This document shows, one piece after another, positions 1 to 7,503 of a stretch of 64,000 bases of DNA. The translations under genes were made by a program, and so were the position numbers. The DNA is from Pseudomonadota bacterium (GTDB lineage: Bacteria > Pseudomonadota > Gammaproteobacteria > Acidithiobacillales > Acidithiobacillaceae). Each line of letters opens with the position of its first letter. Within the stretch, counting starts at the first letter, position 1. Under the pieces are notes generated by a model, which searched no databases, was not told where the DNA came from, and worked only from the letters and a program-made list of their open reading frames with translations. Where the stretch lies: positions 1 to 64,000 of the forward strand of contig JAKARO010000001.1 of NCBI GenBank assembly GCA_021821885.1, written 5' to 3'.

Positions 1-2
1 AC

Positions 3-2102
3 CCCACGATCCTCATGCTCACCGACCGCACGAACCTGGACACCCAGCTGTTCGATACCTTTGCGGCGGGCAGCCAGCTTTTACGGCAAGACCCGCAGCA
101 GGCCGACAGCGTCAGTGATTTGCGGGAACTGCTGCAAAGGGCTTCCGGCGGTGTCCTCTTCAGCACCATCCAGAAATTCCAGAAAGACCGCAACGATGCC
201 TTGACGCCCCATCCCGTGCTGTCCGACCGGAAGAACATCGTCGTCATGGTGGACGAGGCCCAGCGCAGCCAGTACGAGATTCTGGATGGTTACGCCGCCA
301 ATCTGCGGGCGGCCTTGCCCAACGCCACCTTCGTGGCCTTCACCGGCACCCCGCTGGAACTGGATGACCGGGATACGCGGGTGGTATTCGGCGATTACAT
401 CGACATCTACGACATCCAGCGGGCCGTGGAAGATGGGGCCACCGTCCCGATCTATTACGAAAGCCGCCTGGTGCGCCTGAACCTGCCGGAAGACCAGCGC
501 CCCCTCATCGACAGCACCTTTGAGGAAATTACCGAAGACGACGAGCAGGAAAACAAGGAACGCCTGAAAACCCGCTGGGCGCAACTGGAAGCCCTGGTCG
601 GCGCCCCCAGGCGGGTGGAACAGATTGCCGCCGATCTGCTGGACCATTGGGAAAAGCGCAAGAGCATCCTGTCCGGCAAGGCCATGATCGTCGCCATGAG
701 CCGCCGCATCGCCGTGGAACTCTATGATGCCATCACCCGTATCCATCCCGGCTGGCACAGCGATGACGACACCCAGGGCCGCATCAAGGTGGTCATGACG
801 GGTTCGGCCAGCGACCCCATCGAATGGAAGCCGCACATCCGCGGCAAGGCGGGCAATGAGGCCATTGCCGGCCGTCTCAAAGACCCCGAAGACCCGCTGG
901 AGATCGTGATTGTGCGGGATATGTGGCTGACCGGCTTCGACGCCCCGGCCCTCAACACCCTCTATGTGGACAAGCCCATGCGGGGGCACAGCCTCATGCA
1001 GGCCATCGCCCGCGTCAACCGGGTCTTCACCAACAAGTCCGGCGGACTGGTGGTGGACTACATTGGCATCGCCCAGGACCTGAAAAACGCCATCGCCACC
1101 TACACCCGTTCCGGCGGCAAGGGGAATCCGGCCGAAACCGTCGAGGCCGCCATCAAGGTGCTGCTGGAAAAGCTGGACATTTGCCGCAGTATTTTCCACG
1201 GTTTTGATTATCAGGACTACCTGACCGGCGACGGGTCGGAAAAGGTGGCCACCCTGCGCAAGGCCACCGAATTCATTCTGTCCCAGGAACTCACGGAAGA
1301 CGGCCTCAAACGCCGTTTCCGAAACGCCACGTCGGGGCTCAGGAAGGCCGCTACGCTGGCGGCGGGCGACGACATCGTGGAACGCTGCCGGACCGAGATC
1401 GTTTTCTTCCTGAGTGTCCGCGCTACCCTGGACAAGACCAGTGACGCGGAATCCCTGGTGGAAGAACAGGAATACGCCATCCGCCAGTTGATCGACCAGT
1501 CCATCGCCCCGGAAGGCGTAGTGGACCTGTATGCCGTGGCGGGGCTGCCCAAGTCGGAAATATCCCTGCTGTCCGATGAATTCGTCCACCAGATCGAGGC
1601 CATGCCCGAAAAGAATCTGGCGCTGGAAATGCTGCGCCGCCTGTTGCAGGACAAGGTGCGCAAGGAAGGCAAAGGCAACCTGATCCAGAGCAAAGCCTTT
1701 TCGGAAAAGCTGGATGAAGCCCTGCGCAAGTACCACAACCGCTCGGTGGATACCGTCGAGGTCATGCAGGAACTTATCGAACTGGCCAAAGCCTTGCAGG
1801 CGCTGGATCAACGTCATGCGGAACTGGGCTTGAGCAAGGACGAGGCGGCCTTTTACGACGCCCTGGCGACTAACGATTCCGCCGTACAGGCCATGGGCGA
1901 CGAGGCCCTGAAAATGATTGCAAAAGAAGTGGCCGATACCGTGCGCCAGAACACCCGCATCGACTGGTCCATCCGGGAACAGGCGCGGGCGCATCTGCGG
2001 CGCATGGTGAAACGGGTGTTGCGGAAACACGGCTACCCGCCCGACATGCAGGAAGGGGCGGTGAATATGGTTATTGAACAGGCTGAGGGGTTGGTGGGGT
2101 AA
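3..2102 (+). CDS. hsdR: Type I restriction enzyme R subunit, 3' part
   Basis: This is the ATP-dependent motor subunit of a type I restriction-modification complex, which moves DNA and cuts it after the specificity subunit finds unmodified sites. The frame is open to the window edge, so the first internal ATG at 15 is not the true start. The visible part begins at LTDRTNLD and continues with helicase motif II (VDEAQ, near 252) and motif III (FTGTP, near 342). A second RecA-like domain holds WLTGFDAP and the motif VI-like [10 protein letters not shown], and is followed by a helical C-terminal domain. The nuclease domain and the hsdM and hsdS genes would lie to the left. Confidence 0.93.
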   Translation, partial: PTILMLTDRTNLDTQLFDTFAAGSQLLRQDPQQADSVSDLRELLQRASGGVLFSTIQKFQKDRNDALTPHPVLSDRKNIVVMVDEAQRSQYEILDGYAANLRAALPNATFVAFTGTPLELDDRDTRVVFGDYIDIYDIQRAVEDGATVPIYYESRLVRLNLPEDQRPLIDSTFEEITEDDEQENKERLKTRWAQLEALVGAPRRVEQIAADLLDHWEKRKSILSGKAMIVAMSRRIAVELYDAITRIHPGWHSDDDTQGRIKVVMTGSASDPIEWKPHIRGKAGNEAIAGRLKDPEDPLEIVIVRDMWLTGFDAPALNTLYVDKPMRGHSLMQAIARVNRVFTNKSGGLVVDYIGIAQDLKNAIATYTRSGGKGNPAETVEAAIKVLLEKLDICRSIFHGFDYQDYLTGDGSEKVATLRKATEFILSQELTEDGLKRRFRNATSGLRKAATLAAGDDIVERCRTEIVFFLSVRATLDKTSDAESLVEEQEYAIRQLIDQSIAPEGVVDLYAVAGLPKSEISLLSDEFVHQIEAMPEKNLALEMLRRLLQDKVRKEGKGNLIQSKAFSEKLDEALRKYHNRSVDTVEVMQELIELAKALQALDQRHAELGLSKDEAAFYDALATNDSAVQAMGDEALKMIAKEVADTVRQNTRIDWSIREQARAHLRRMVKRVLRKHGYPPDMQEGAVNMVIEQAEGLVG

Positions 2103-2459
2103 TTGGCAAAAGGCGAACTGCCCCCCGCGATACCGCGCATCGCGCCATTTTAATGCTGGATTATCTACAGAAACACGGTTAAGTCAGCCTGGAATATTTG
2201 GCAATAGCAGACAGTCCCGTTTCAAGCGGCCAATCGTGTGCCCGTGCCTCTTCTGGCGTTGTCGGACAGGCATAAATGATGTAGTGTTTTTTACGTTCGT
2301 GCGCATTCCGAAAGCACTAATGACGAGTGAAGACTGGGAACGGTCATTCAATGGCGGCAAGCAAATGACAGCATCCGACCCATAGTGGCCTGTTGTCTTC
2401 CCTGAGTGTCAATCGCTGGAAAGTGTCTAAAGAACTGGTGGCGATTCACTCTTCTACAG
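2103..2459. other. Intergenic stretch, no gene recognised
   Basis: About 360 bases lie between hsdR and the convergent gene. A reading frame overlapping the hsdR end (2074-2385) has no recognisable domain or ribosome binding site, and no clear terminator or repeat was seen. Confidence 0.5.
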
Positions 2460-3263
2460 CTATTCCTGCTTGTGTTTTTCGTCGTAGCGTTCGCGAAGGA
2501 CCTTGGTGAGCGCCAGCAATAACTCAAAATCAGAAAATATAACCTCACGTAATTGATCTAGTTTCTGAGAATATCCATCTATGATCGGAACGATTTTCCC
2601 ATTTGCGCGAGCCAGCCAAGACTGAAGCCCGAAATATCTCTGTTCTAGAAAGCCGCCATGAACATATGCCGACAGATTGTCATAGGTCCTTTCTATTTCA
2701 GTAATGTCATCGCTTAGCGATTGAACAAAAGACATCACATTGAAACCATTCTCTTTGAAGATATTGTTGATTTCCATCCCTTTAGGCACGTAAGACCCTA
2801 GAAGGCGTGATGCACCTTCATAAAACTGATCGATCTGAGACCGATCTTTATCAAACACCCGCCAAAGCCGGGCACCCTTGTGTACACGACCACCCACTTC
2901 TATATAAGCGCGGGCAGCCAGTGCAAAGGCATACTCATTGTTCATGCCTTTAGCAAGATTAAGGGTTTGCTCGATTCTGATTAGCGGACTCACACCTGCG
3001 TAGTAGGCACTAAGCGTTATATAGACAATGCCTTGAGATAACCTATCTTCGATGTTGTGCTCGTTAGCATATTGTCGAACTTTATTGAGTTCGTTTCCAA
3101 TTTCCACTAGGCGAGCTGAGTGAGGGCACCCGAGAACGCTCCGCCAGAACTCTTTTTCTTGTTGCTCGGCTAATTTTTGAGCTCCTTCTTCAGCTTTATC
3201 ATTGGAGCGTAGCGAAGCGGAGCGGAAGGGTAAGCCGTCGGACTCGATGTGGTTGTTAGCCAT
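2460..3263 (-). CDS. Hypothetical helical protein, possibly HEPN/DUF5677-like
   Basis: This 267-residue soluble protein was not recognised by name. It is predicted to be mostly helical. An ALAARAYIEVGG segment near residue 114 and a DNLSAYVHGG segment near 195 resemble the paired Arg/Glu and Tyr-x-His motifs of DUF5677/HEPN-like proteins, some of which are RNases or abortive-infection effectors. That is a weak motif-level inference. Its start overlaps the end of the upstream membrane-protein gene by 8 bases, so the two are co-transcribed and probably translationally coupled. Base composition is less GC-rich than hsdR, consistent with transfer. Confidence 0.7.
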   Translation of the reverse strand: MANNHIESDGLPFRSASLRSNDKAEEGAQKLAEQQEKEFWRSVLGCPHSARLVEIGNELNKVRQYANEHNIEDRLSQGIVYITLSAYYAGVSPLIRIEQTLNLAKGMNNEYAFALAARAYIEVGGRVHKGARLWRVFDKDRSQIDQFYEGASRLLGSYVPKGMEINNIFKENGFNVMSFVQSLSDDITEIERTYDNLSAYVHGGFLEQRYFGLQSWLARANGKIVPIIDGYSQKLDQLREVIFSDFELLLALTKVLRERYDEKHKQE

Positions 3264-3870
3264 TGTTTGGCAAGCCTCCAGCGCGGAGTTGGGTCCGCAG
3301 TTTGTCTAGCATCGATTCGGTAAGGCGCCTAATTAGGTCTCTACTTTCTCGATTGCTTTCGATAATCTCTTGGATTTGCTCGTCCGTAAGGTCTGCTGTG
3401 CGTCTGCATGTAACCAATCGGTCTTTCCCGATTTGGTAGTCTTCGAAGGCCTTAAGTGCCTCTATGATCTCTACATAGTGTTCTGGCTCGATCAAAAGAG
3501 CACTATTTTGGATCTGACGTCTGGCGCCCTTGAGCGCTCGGATGAATTCTCTTAGGTTGCGGGGAGAAGCCTCCTCCCACAACTGATCTACCCAGTGCTG
3601 AAGTTCGACGAGCGCCACCCATAAATCGTTATAGATCTTGAATTGCCCCTCGAAATACAGCGAGAACACAAGTTGGTTCTTGTCACGAACAGCCGTCAGT
3701 TCGTTCTTAAGTTGTTCGAGTACCGATGTGTATCTGAGTTTGTCCTGTTCAAGGATGCGGTTGGCAAAGACTTTCCCTAGAAATGTGCTAAGGCCCACGA
3801 TAATTAGGGCAGCGCCTCCGGCGGAGTTCAGGATTTTCCCCGCAACTGCAAATACATCAGATATGGTCAT
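3256..3870 (-). CDS. Hypothetical single-pass membrane protein with coiled coil
   Basis: This 204-residue protein has one hydrophobic segment at about residues 17-37 (GGAALIIVGLSTFLGKVF), followed by a long charged, probably coiled-coil helical domain that should lie in the cytoplasm. No catalytic motif was seen. It is the first gene of a two-gene unit with the helical protein downstream, overlapping it by 8 bases. A membrane anchor coupled to a possible HEPN effector, next to a type I restriction gene, suggests a defence role, but nothing in the sequence proves this. Confidence 0.7.
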   Translation of the reverse strand: MTISDVFAVAGKILNSAGGAALIIVGLSTFLGKVFANRILEQDKLRYTSVLEQLKNELTAVRDKNQLVFSLYFEGQFKIYNDLWVALVELQHWVDQLWEEASPRNLREFIRALKGARRQIQNSALLIEPEHYVEIIEALKAFEDYQIGKDRLVTCRRTADLTDEQIQEIIESNRESRDLIRRLTESMLDKLRTQLRAGGLPNNG

Positions 3871-4078
3871 ATTTTGTCGGTGTCTTGGCTAACGTAAATT
3901 CGACGGCACTGTCGGTGCCGTGTAACAAATGGGCATGCCGTATAACGCGGGATGGTCTTCCTGCTGGTTTGCGAGACCTTTGGTATCATTCTGTCTCGTG
4001 GGCGTTTGGTTGGTGTAGACGGATGGGCTGGGTTTATGGCCTGCCGGTGCAGGGCCATTTTTCGGCATTACGATGAGG

Positions 4079-4375
4079 CTACTCATTTTTGGTTGAAATC
4101 GGGAACTCACGGCGAGCATGCACCACGTTCACGATCTCAATACAGGTGGCCGTAACACGATAGAGCACCATGTAGTTTGGATGCGCGACGATCTCACGCA
4201 AGCCCGGCACGCGATCGCTGATGCGGTACAGGTAGGGATGCTCTGACAGTGGCAACACACAGACGCGCAGGCGTTCCCACAGGCGTTCGGCTGCACTCAC
4301 ATCGTACTGACCGATGTAGTCTATGATAGTGGCCAGATCGGCGTCGGCCGACTCAAGCCAGAAGATGGGTAGCAT
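4079..4375 (-). CDS. ParE/RelE-family toxin
   Basis: This 98-residue protein has the family's compact layout: an N-terminal helical part (ESADADLATIIDYIGQ), then PGLREIVAHPNYMVLYRV and a C-terminal VVHARREFP. Members inhibit gyrase (ParE) or cleave mRNA on ribosomes (RelE). The arrangement DLATIIDYI, LREI, YMVLYRV and HARRE fits the ParE/RelE superfamily but does not decide the target. Its ATG shares one base with the antitoxin stop (TGATG), so the two are translationally coupled, antitoxin first. Confidence 0.88.
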   Translation of the reverse strand: MLPIFWLESADADLATIIDYIGQYDVSAAERLWERLRVCVLPLSEHPYLYRISDRVPGLREIVAHPNYMVLYRVTATCIEIVNVVHARREFPISTKNE

Positions 4376-4563
4376 CAGGGCGCTTTGCGCTGTTTGAGCC
4401 GTGCCAGTCGCTCGGCCATGCGTCGCTCAATCTCATCATGTGGGATGCTCGGGCGCGGGTCGGCCATGCTGGCGGCAGTCTTGGCCTGCAGCCAGGTCGT
4501 GTAGCTGGCCTCCTGCTCGGCGGTCTCAAACTCGGAGATGATAGATGGTAAAACGGCATTCAT
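4375..4563 (-). CDS. Antitoxin of the ParE/RelE pair
   Basis: This 62-residue protein should neutralise the toxin encoded immediately downstream and repress the shared promoter. The start at 4563 is chosen because AGAGGAG lies about 8 bases upstream and because related antitoxins begin with a similar MN-LPSIISEFET segment. A longer frame beginning 9 codons earlier lacks such a site. The C-terminal part (DPRPSIPHDEIERRMAERLARL) is the charged segment expected to wrap the toxin. The N-terminal part would be the DNA-binding or dimerisation part, but no fold can be assigned with confidence. Confidence 0.82.
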   Translation of the reverse strand: MNAVLPSIISEFETAEQEASYTTWLQAKTAASMADPRPSIPHDEIERRMAERLARLKQRKAP

Positions 4564-4657
4564 TCTGGGCGCTCCTCTAGTATCTATCATCAGTGAGGGT
4601 TTAAACTCCCATGCGGTCCCTAAGGTCTATATTAGGCGGTTTTCGCTCTTGCAGGAA

Positions 4658-4692
4658 CCATCCACAAATTCTGTGCGCCACCCTGTGGATGG
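4658..4692. repeat. 9-bp perfect inverted repeat
   Basis: CCATCCACA at 4658-4666 is perfectly complementary to TGTGGATGG at 4684-4692 with 17 bases between. A direct GGAACCA repeat (4654-4660 and 4691-4697) overlaps both arms. It lies about 95 bases upstream of the antitoxin start and could be an operator. Confidence 0.6.
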
Positions 4693-4813
4693 AACCAGCA
4701 ACCTAGCGGAGAACATCGGGAAAATCCCCGGCCACCAAAAGCATCCAGATCCTCTGGAAGATCAGGCCGAGCCAGCTTCAACGCCATACCAACCGGCAAG
4801 GTCTAATCTGTGG

Positions 4814-4849
4814 TTGTCACTGTGACAATATCTCCCAAACGACCGTTTG
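4814..4849. promoter_or_regulatory. Tandem palindromes, possible operator pair
   Basis: TTGTCACTGTGACAA (4814-4828) is a perfect 7-1-7 palindrome. CAAACGACCGTTTG (4836-4849) is a perfect 6-2-6 palindrome starting 7 bases later. Two short palindromes so close together suggest protein-binding sites, but the regulator is unknown. Confidence 0.5.
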
Positions 4850-5267
4850 TGAGAGTCTTCAGGTGCTGACGATTGTTGCAAAGTAAATCAATAAGTTGCA
4901 ATTCTCAAAAATCATTCTTACAAGACTGCTGCGGTTTCCAGCCATGGCGACGGGTTTTGGGAACATGATATACATACCGCCGAATGGCAGCTATCGCTGC
5001 GATGCTGTCGCTCGCGGCCACAGGGCGAAGGGCAGCAATGGGTCGGATGATGCCATTTTATCGCCGCCAATGAACGTCCGCAATCTGTACCTACCCTTCA
5101 ACAAGCAGCCTCGACCGACAGCTCTTGGCCGATACTACTCGTTCCTGTTCCCAGTGGAAATTCTGTTTACGCTGGCAACACCCATGCAGTTATTTCTGGT
5201 CGACGTAGCCAGACTTTGTATTAGTGAGATAATGAAAAAAGTTCTATAGACATCGGGAAGTAGCCGG

Positions 5268-5621
5268 TTACTGAAGTTCCACCACAACCGCCGTCCCATA
5301 AGCCGTAACCTCATTCATCGCCTGCCCCTGCCCGGCATCAAACTCACCGGAATCAAAGCGCATCCCCAGGACGGCATTGGCCCCAAGAGACCGGGCATGC
5401 TCGGCCAGTTGTTCCAGGGCATCATCGCGGGTCTGGGCAATCATGTTGAGATAACCAGCCTGCTTGCAGCCAAAGAGGGCGCGGACGCCACCCAGGAAAT
5501 TGCCGACGATATTGCGGGATCGGACACCCGTGCCATAGACCGGCCCGATGACACGGACCACACGCATGCCGGGGCAGTCGTTCAGGGTAAGGATGAGAAC
5601 ATTCGTCTGATTTTCCATCAT
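5268..5621 (-). CDS. YbjQ/UPF0145-family protein
   Basis: This 117-residue protein shows the family pattern: an N-terminal strand, VRVIGPVYGTGVRSRN, GGVRALFGCKQAGY, then ALEQLAEHARSLGANAVLGMRFDSGE and a closing VTAYGTAVVVE. The family forms oligomeric rings and is often labelled heavy-metal-binding, without a settled role. ATG at 5621 has AAGGAC six bases upstream. It starts 18 bases after the IHF-alpha-like gene and probably shares its transcript. Length matches the family. Confidence 0.88.
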   Translation of the reverse strand: MMENQTNVLILTLNDCPGMRVVRVIGPVYGTGVRSRNIVGNFLGGVRALFGCKQAGYLNMIAQTRDDALEQLAEHARSLGANAVLGMRFDSGEFDAGQGQAMNEVTAYGTAVVVELQ

Positions 5622-5639
5622 GCTGTCCTTTTGTATCCG

Positions 5640-5953
5640 CTATGGCTGTTTCCGTTGTCTTACGATAGGTCCTCGCGGATTACAGCGTTGCCGAAGCTGA
5701 TTGCTGGCCCTGAATGTCACCACCCGCCTTGCCTTGATCTGGAAGGGCTCGTTGGACCTGGGATTGCGACCCGGCCTTTCCCGCTTATCCCGCAGGTCAA
5801 AACGGCCGAAGCCGGGCAACAGCAGAGGTGCCCCAGAGGCCAGCACTTCGCGCATGCGGTCAAAAAAATATCGGCCAGCCCCTTGCAGGTTTTGTGGTCA
5901 AGGCCAGGCATGTCTACCAGGAAAGCGGCGATGTCCTGTCTAGTTACAGTCAT
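5640..5953 (-). pseudogene. ihfA: IHF-alpha/HU-like DNA-binding protein, frameshifted
   Basis: Two adjoining frames together make one IHF-alpha-like protein. The N-terminal part runs from 5953 (RQDIAAFLVDMPGLDHKTCK, then GLADIF). After a shift the second part reads DRMREVLASGAPLLLPGFG, RFDLRDKRERPGRNP and ARRVVTFRASNQL, which matches the DNA-bending arm and body of IHF-alpha. The change of frame falls in a run of seven T on the coding strand (5862-5868), where eight would keep the frame open. It may be a one-base deletion, a sequencing error, or a slippery site allowing -1 frameshifting (T TTT TTG). A ribosome binding site (AAAGGA) precedes the ATG. Confidence 0.82.
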
Positions 5954-6063
5954 GTGTCCTTTCCAGTGCAGTTCTTTATTCTTTGGGCGGGTGGATTGCC
6001 CCGCACCGCGGCGACCAGGACCTTACCAGAAATATAAGTGTACCGCTTCAACCCCATGTCCAT
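5950..6063 (-). CDS. Small 37-residue ORF upstream of the IHF-like gene
   Basis: The frame starting at ATG 6063 (MDMGLKRYTYISGKVLVAAV, then RGNPPAQRIKNCTGKDT) ends in TGA overlapping the ATG of the IHF-like gene (ATGA). It begins 10 bases after the stop of another truncated frame. The overlap suggests an old operon. The product is basic with a short hydrophobic patch, and no family was recognised. An alternative start lies two codons further in. Confidence 0.4.
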   Translation of the reverse strand: MDMGLKRYTYISGKVLVAAVRGNPPAQRIKNCTGKDT

Positions 6064-6073
6064 CCAGCCGATA

Positions 6074-6190
6074 TCAGCCTGTCTCGCACAGCCATTCCTG
6101 CATATAGGTGGTGGCGTTCTCGCCATCCCCCATCTTCTCGAAACCCATCAAGCGTATCGACTGCGGGCTGATGGGCACCAGCCTGGGGTC
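6074..6190 (-). pseudogene. C-terminal fragment of an unidentified gene
   Basis: About 39 codons reading RLMGFEKMGDGENATTYMQE and ending WLCETG look protein-like and run directly into the small ORF and the IHF-like gene. Upstream the frame runs antisense into the SRAP remnant and loses sense, so the 5' part seems to have been removed by a rearrangement near 6190. The family is unknown. Confidence 0.3.
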
Positions 6191-6249
6191 GTACAGCGGG
6201 GGGCAACGGGCATGCATCGCGGGGCAAGGCAGGTTCCAGCGCGGCCACG

Positions 6250-6596
6250 GGCTTCTATGAATGGCAAACTCTGGAATCCGGCAAGAAACAGTCCTGGTAC
6301 TTCGACAGCGCCGATGGGCAGGCGTTAGCCCTGGCAGGACACTGTGGGACCACTGGCATGACGGCAGCACGATCCCGGACAGTTGCACCATTCTGGTGGG
6401 TCCGCCCGATCCTGCCGTCACCGGCATTCATGACCGAAGTCCGGTCCTGCTGGGCGATGCGGCCATGTCGTTGTGGATCAGTCCGGCACTGAAGCCAGAA
6501 GATGTTTCCCGTGTGCTGGCCTTGCCGAACGACACGCTGACGGCGCAACCAGTGTCCCGTGTGGCGGATGATGGACTGTACTTGCTGACAGCCTGA
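6250..6596 (+). pseudogene. Degraded SRAP/YedK-family (HMCES-like) peptidase
   Basis: SRAP proteins shield abasic sites in single-stranded DNA by forming a crosslink through Cys2. Here GFYEWQTLESGKKQSWYFD (from 6250) is followed after a frameshift near 6340 (an extra AC in GGACACTGTGGG) by LWDHWHDG, IHDRSPVLLGD and ALPNDTLTAQPVS. The conserved Glu of FYEW and the His of IHDR remain, but the N-terminal half with the catalytic Cys2 is missing. At least one frameshift and a 5' truncation make a working protein unlikely. Confidence 0.8.
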
Positions 6597-6657
6597 CGAA
6601 TTCTGCTTCCCGGATAGCAAGGCCAAATCGGTACAAAAAAGCTATAGCAGGACACGA

Positions 6658-6842
6658 GTCACTTTATCTGGCGTTCCTTTGGAACGTTTAAGTTCATAGT
6701 GACCATATATTTAGTGATGACAACCATCTTGATTTAGGCTGCTGTCACCAATTCGTTTGGTGACAAGTGACTTAATAGCTATACCTCTACGTCACGGCTA
6801 TACCAGTCTGTAATTGGTTATCCGCAACCTATGAGGTGAATT
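6658..6842 (+). promoter_or_regulatory. Palindrome-rich control region upstream of the replication module
   Basis: Six GTCAC/GTGAC motifs start at 6658, 6699, 6744, 6760, 6767 and 6791. Those at 6744-6764 form a perfect 8-bp hairpin (GTCACCAA, loop TTCGT, TTGGTGAC). A second hairpin CGTTCC-TTT-GGAACG is at 6672-6686. TTATCCGCA at 6818-6826 differs by one base from the DnaA box TTATCCACA. GAGGTG precedes the ATG at 6843. This is probably the operator and promoter region of the plus-strand replication genes. Confidence 0.55.
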
Positions 6843-7286
6843 ATGCAAAAGTCTATGACGGAACTATTGTCAGGGTTGGTTTTGCCAGAGTGGCCGCAAC
6901 CCAAACCCGCAGCAGAAACCACGGCAGGCACACCCCAGGCACGGTTGGAACCACAGCCCTTGGCGACCCCGGCGCGATCGTCATGGGCAGAACCAGCACC
7001 AGTGGCGGAACCGGCAACCCCGGCCAAGCGAAAAGCCGGACGGCCCCGTATCCACGCCGAGCGCCCACTGTCTGGCCGTGAGAAGGCGGCGCGTTACCGG
7101 CAGAAGCGCAAGACGCTGGCGGCAGAAGCCATGACGGGCAACGTGGATGCCGCGGGCCTGCCCAGCAGGGATCTGTGCCTTGCCGTGGCGCGGATGCTGA
7201 ACCGTCCCAAAGACCTTGAGCTGCGCCAGATCGGGCTGCCCCTGGTGAAGGAACTGAGGCGCAGGCTGAAAACCCTGATTGGCTGA
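6843..7286 (+). CDS. Pro/Ala-rich AT-hook protein of the replication module
   Basis: This 147-residue protein has a low-complexity Pro/Ala N-terminal half (residues 15-60) and a basic centre (KRKAGRPRIHAERPL, residues 62-76) with an AT-hook-type GRPR core. A charged ARYRQKRKTLAAEA segment and a C-terminal helical part (RDLCLAVARMLNRPKDLELR) follow. It is likely to bind AT-rich DNA, perhaps the element's origin. GAGGTG 6 bases before the ATG supports the start. It is the first of three plus-strand genes ending in the primase-helicase. No named family was recognised. Confidence 0.7.
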   Translation: MQKSMTELLSGLVLPEWPQPKPAAETTAGTPQARLEPQPLATPARSSWAEPAPVAEPATPAKRKAGRPRIHAERPLSGREKAARYRQKRKTLAAEAMTGNVDAAGLPSRDLCLAVARMLNRPKDLELRQIGLPLVKELRRRLKTLIG

Positions 7287-7309
7287 GACAGAGCTATCCC
7301 GTTTCCCCT

Positions 7310-7473
7310 CACGCTATACCCCAGCGTGGAAATAAAAATCCACACGGCGGATGCCTCAGATGTGCTCTGGTCCGCCCCGGCTGGTCCCCGGATATATGCG
7401 CCCTGTGCGCCATACCCCACGGCCCAGATCATGGATGGGTTCACCCGAAAGGGTGGGCACATCTGAGGCATCC
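7310..7473 (+). ncRNA. Structured intergenic element with 17-bp inverted repeat
   Basis: GGATGCCTCAGATGTGC (7349-7365) and GCACATCTGAGGCATCC (7457-7473) are perfectly complementary. Inside the enclosed arm sits CACCC-GAAA-GGGTG (7442-7455), a GNRA-capped hairpin. Just upstream, CACGCT/AGCGTG (7310-7315, 7323-7328) competes with GTGGA/TCCAC (7326-7330, 7339-7343). The element ends about 30 bases before the next gene. It could be a leader RNA, a small RNA or a recombination site. Confidence 0.5.
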
Positions 7474-7503
7474 TGTACTTGACCTTGTTTAATGGGGTAT
7501 GAA

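Larger units (their letters stand above)
4564..5267. other. Intergenic stretch with inverted repeats, no convincing gene
   Basis: About 700 bases without a recognisable gene. A frame on the plus strand at 4896-5249 (117 codons) has no known motif and atypical composition, and is treated as chance. The stretch holds an inverted repeat at 4658-4692 and two neighbouring palindromes at 4814-4849. The first part must contain the promoter of the toxin-antitoxin pair reading leftwards. Confidence 0.5.

Noticed and set aside
81-2030. 649-codon open frame antisense to hsdR
   Set aside because: It mirrors a conserved hsdR frame, has no recognisable domain and no ribosome binding site. Long antisense frames are common in GC-rich DNA.
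4896-5249. 117-codon plus-strand frame in the toxin-antitoxin to YbjQ gap
   Set aside because: No family, mixed composition and no clear ribosome binding site; kept as intergenic.
7349-7473. Integron attC site
   Set aside because: The 17-bp arms lack the conserved RYYYAAC and GTTRRRY core sites, and no integron integrase or gene cassette lies nearby.
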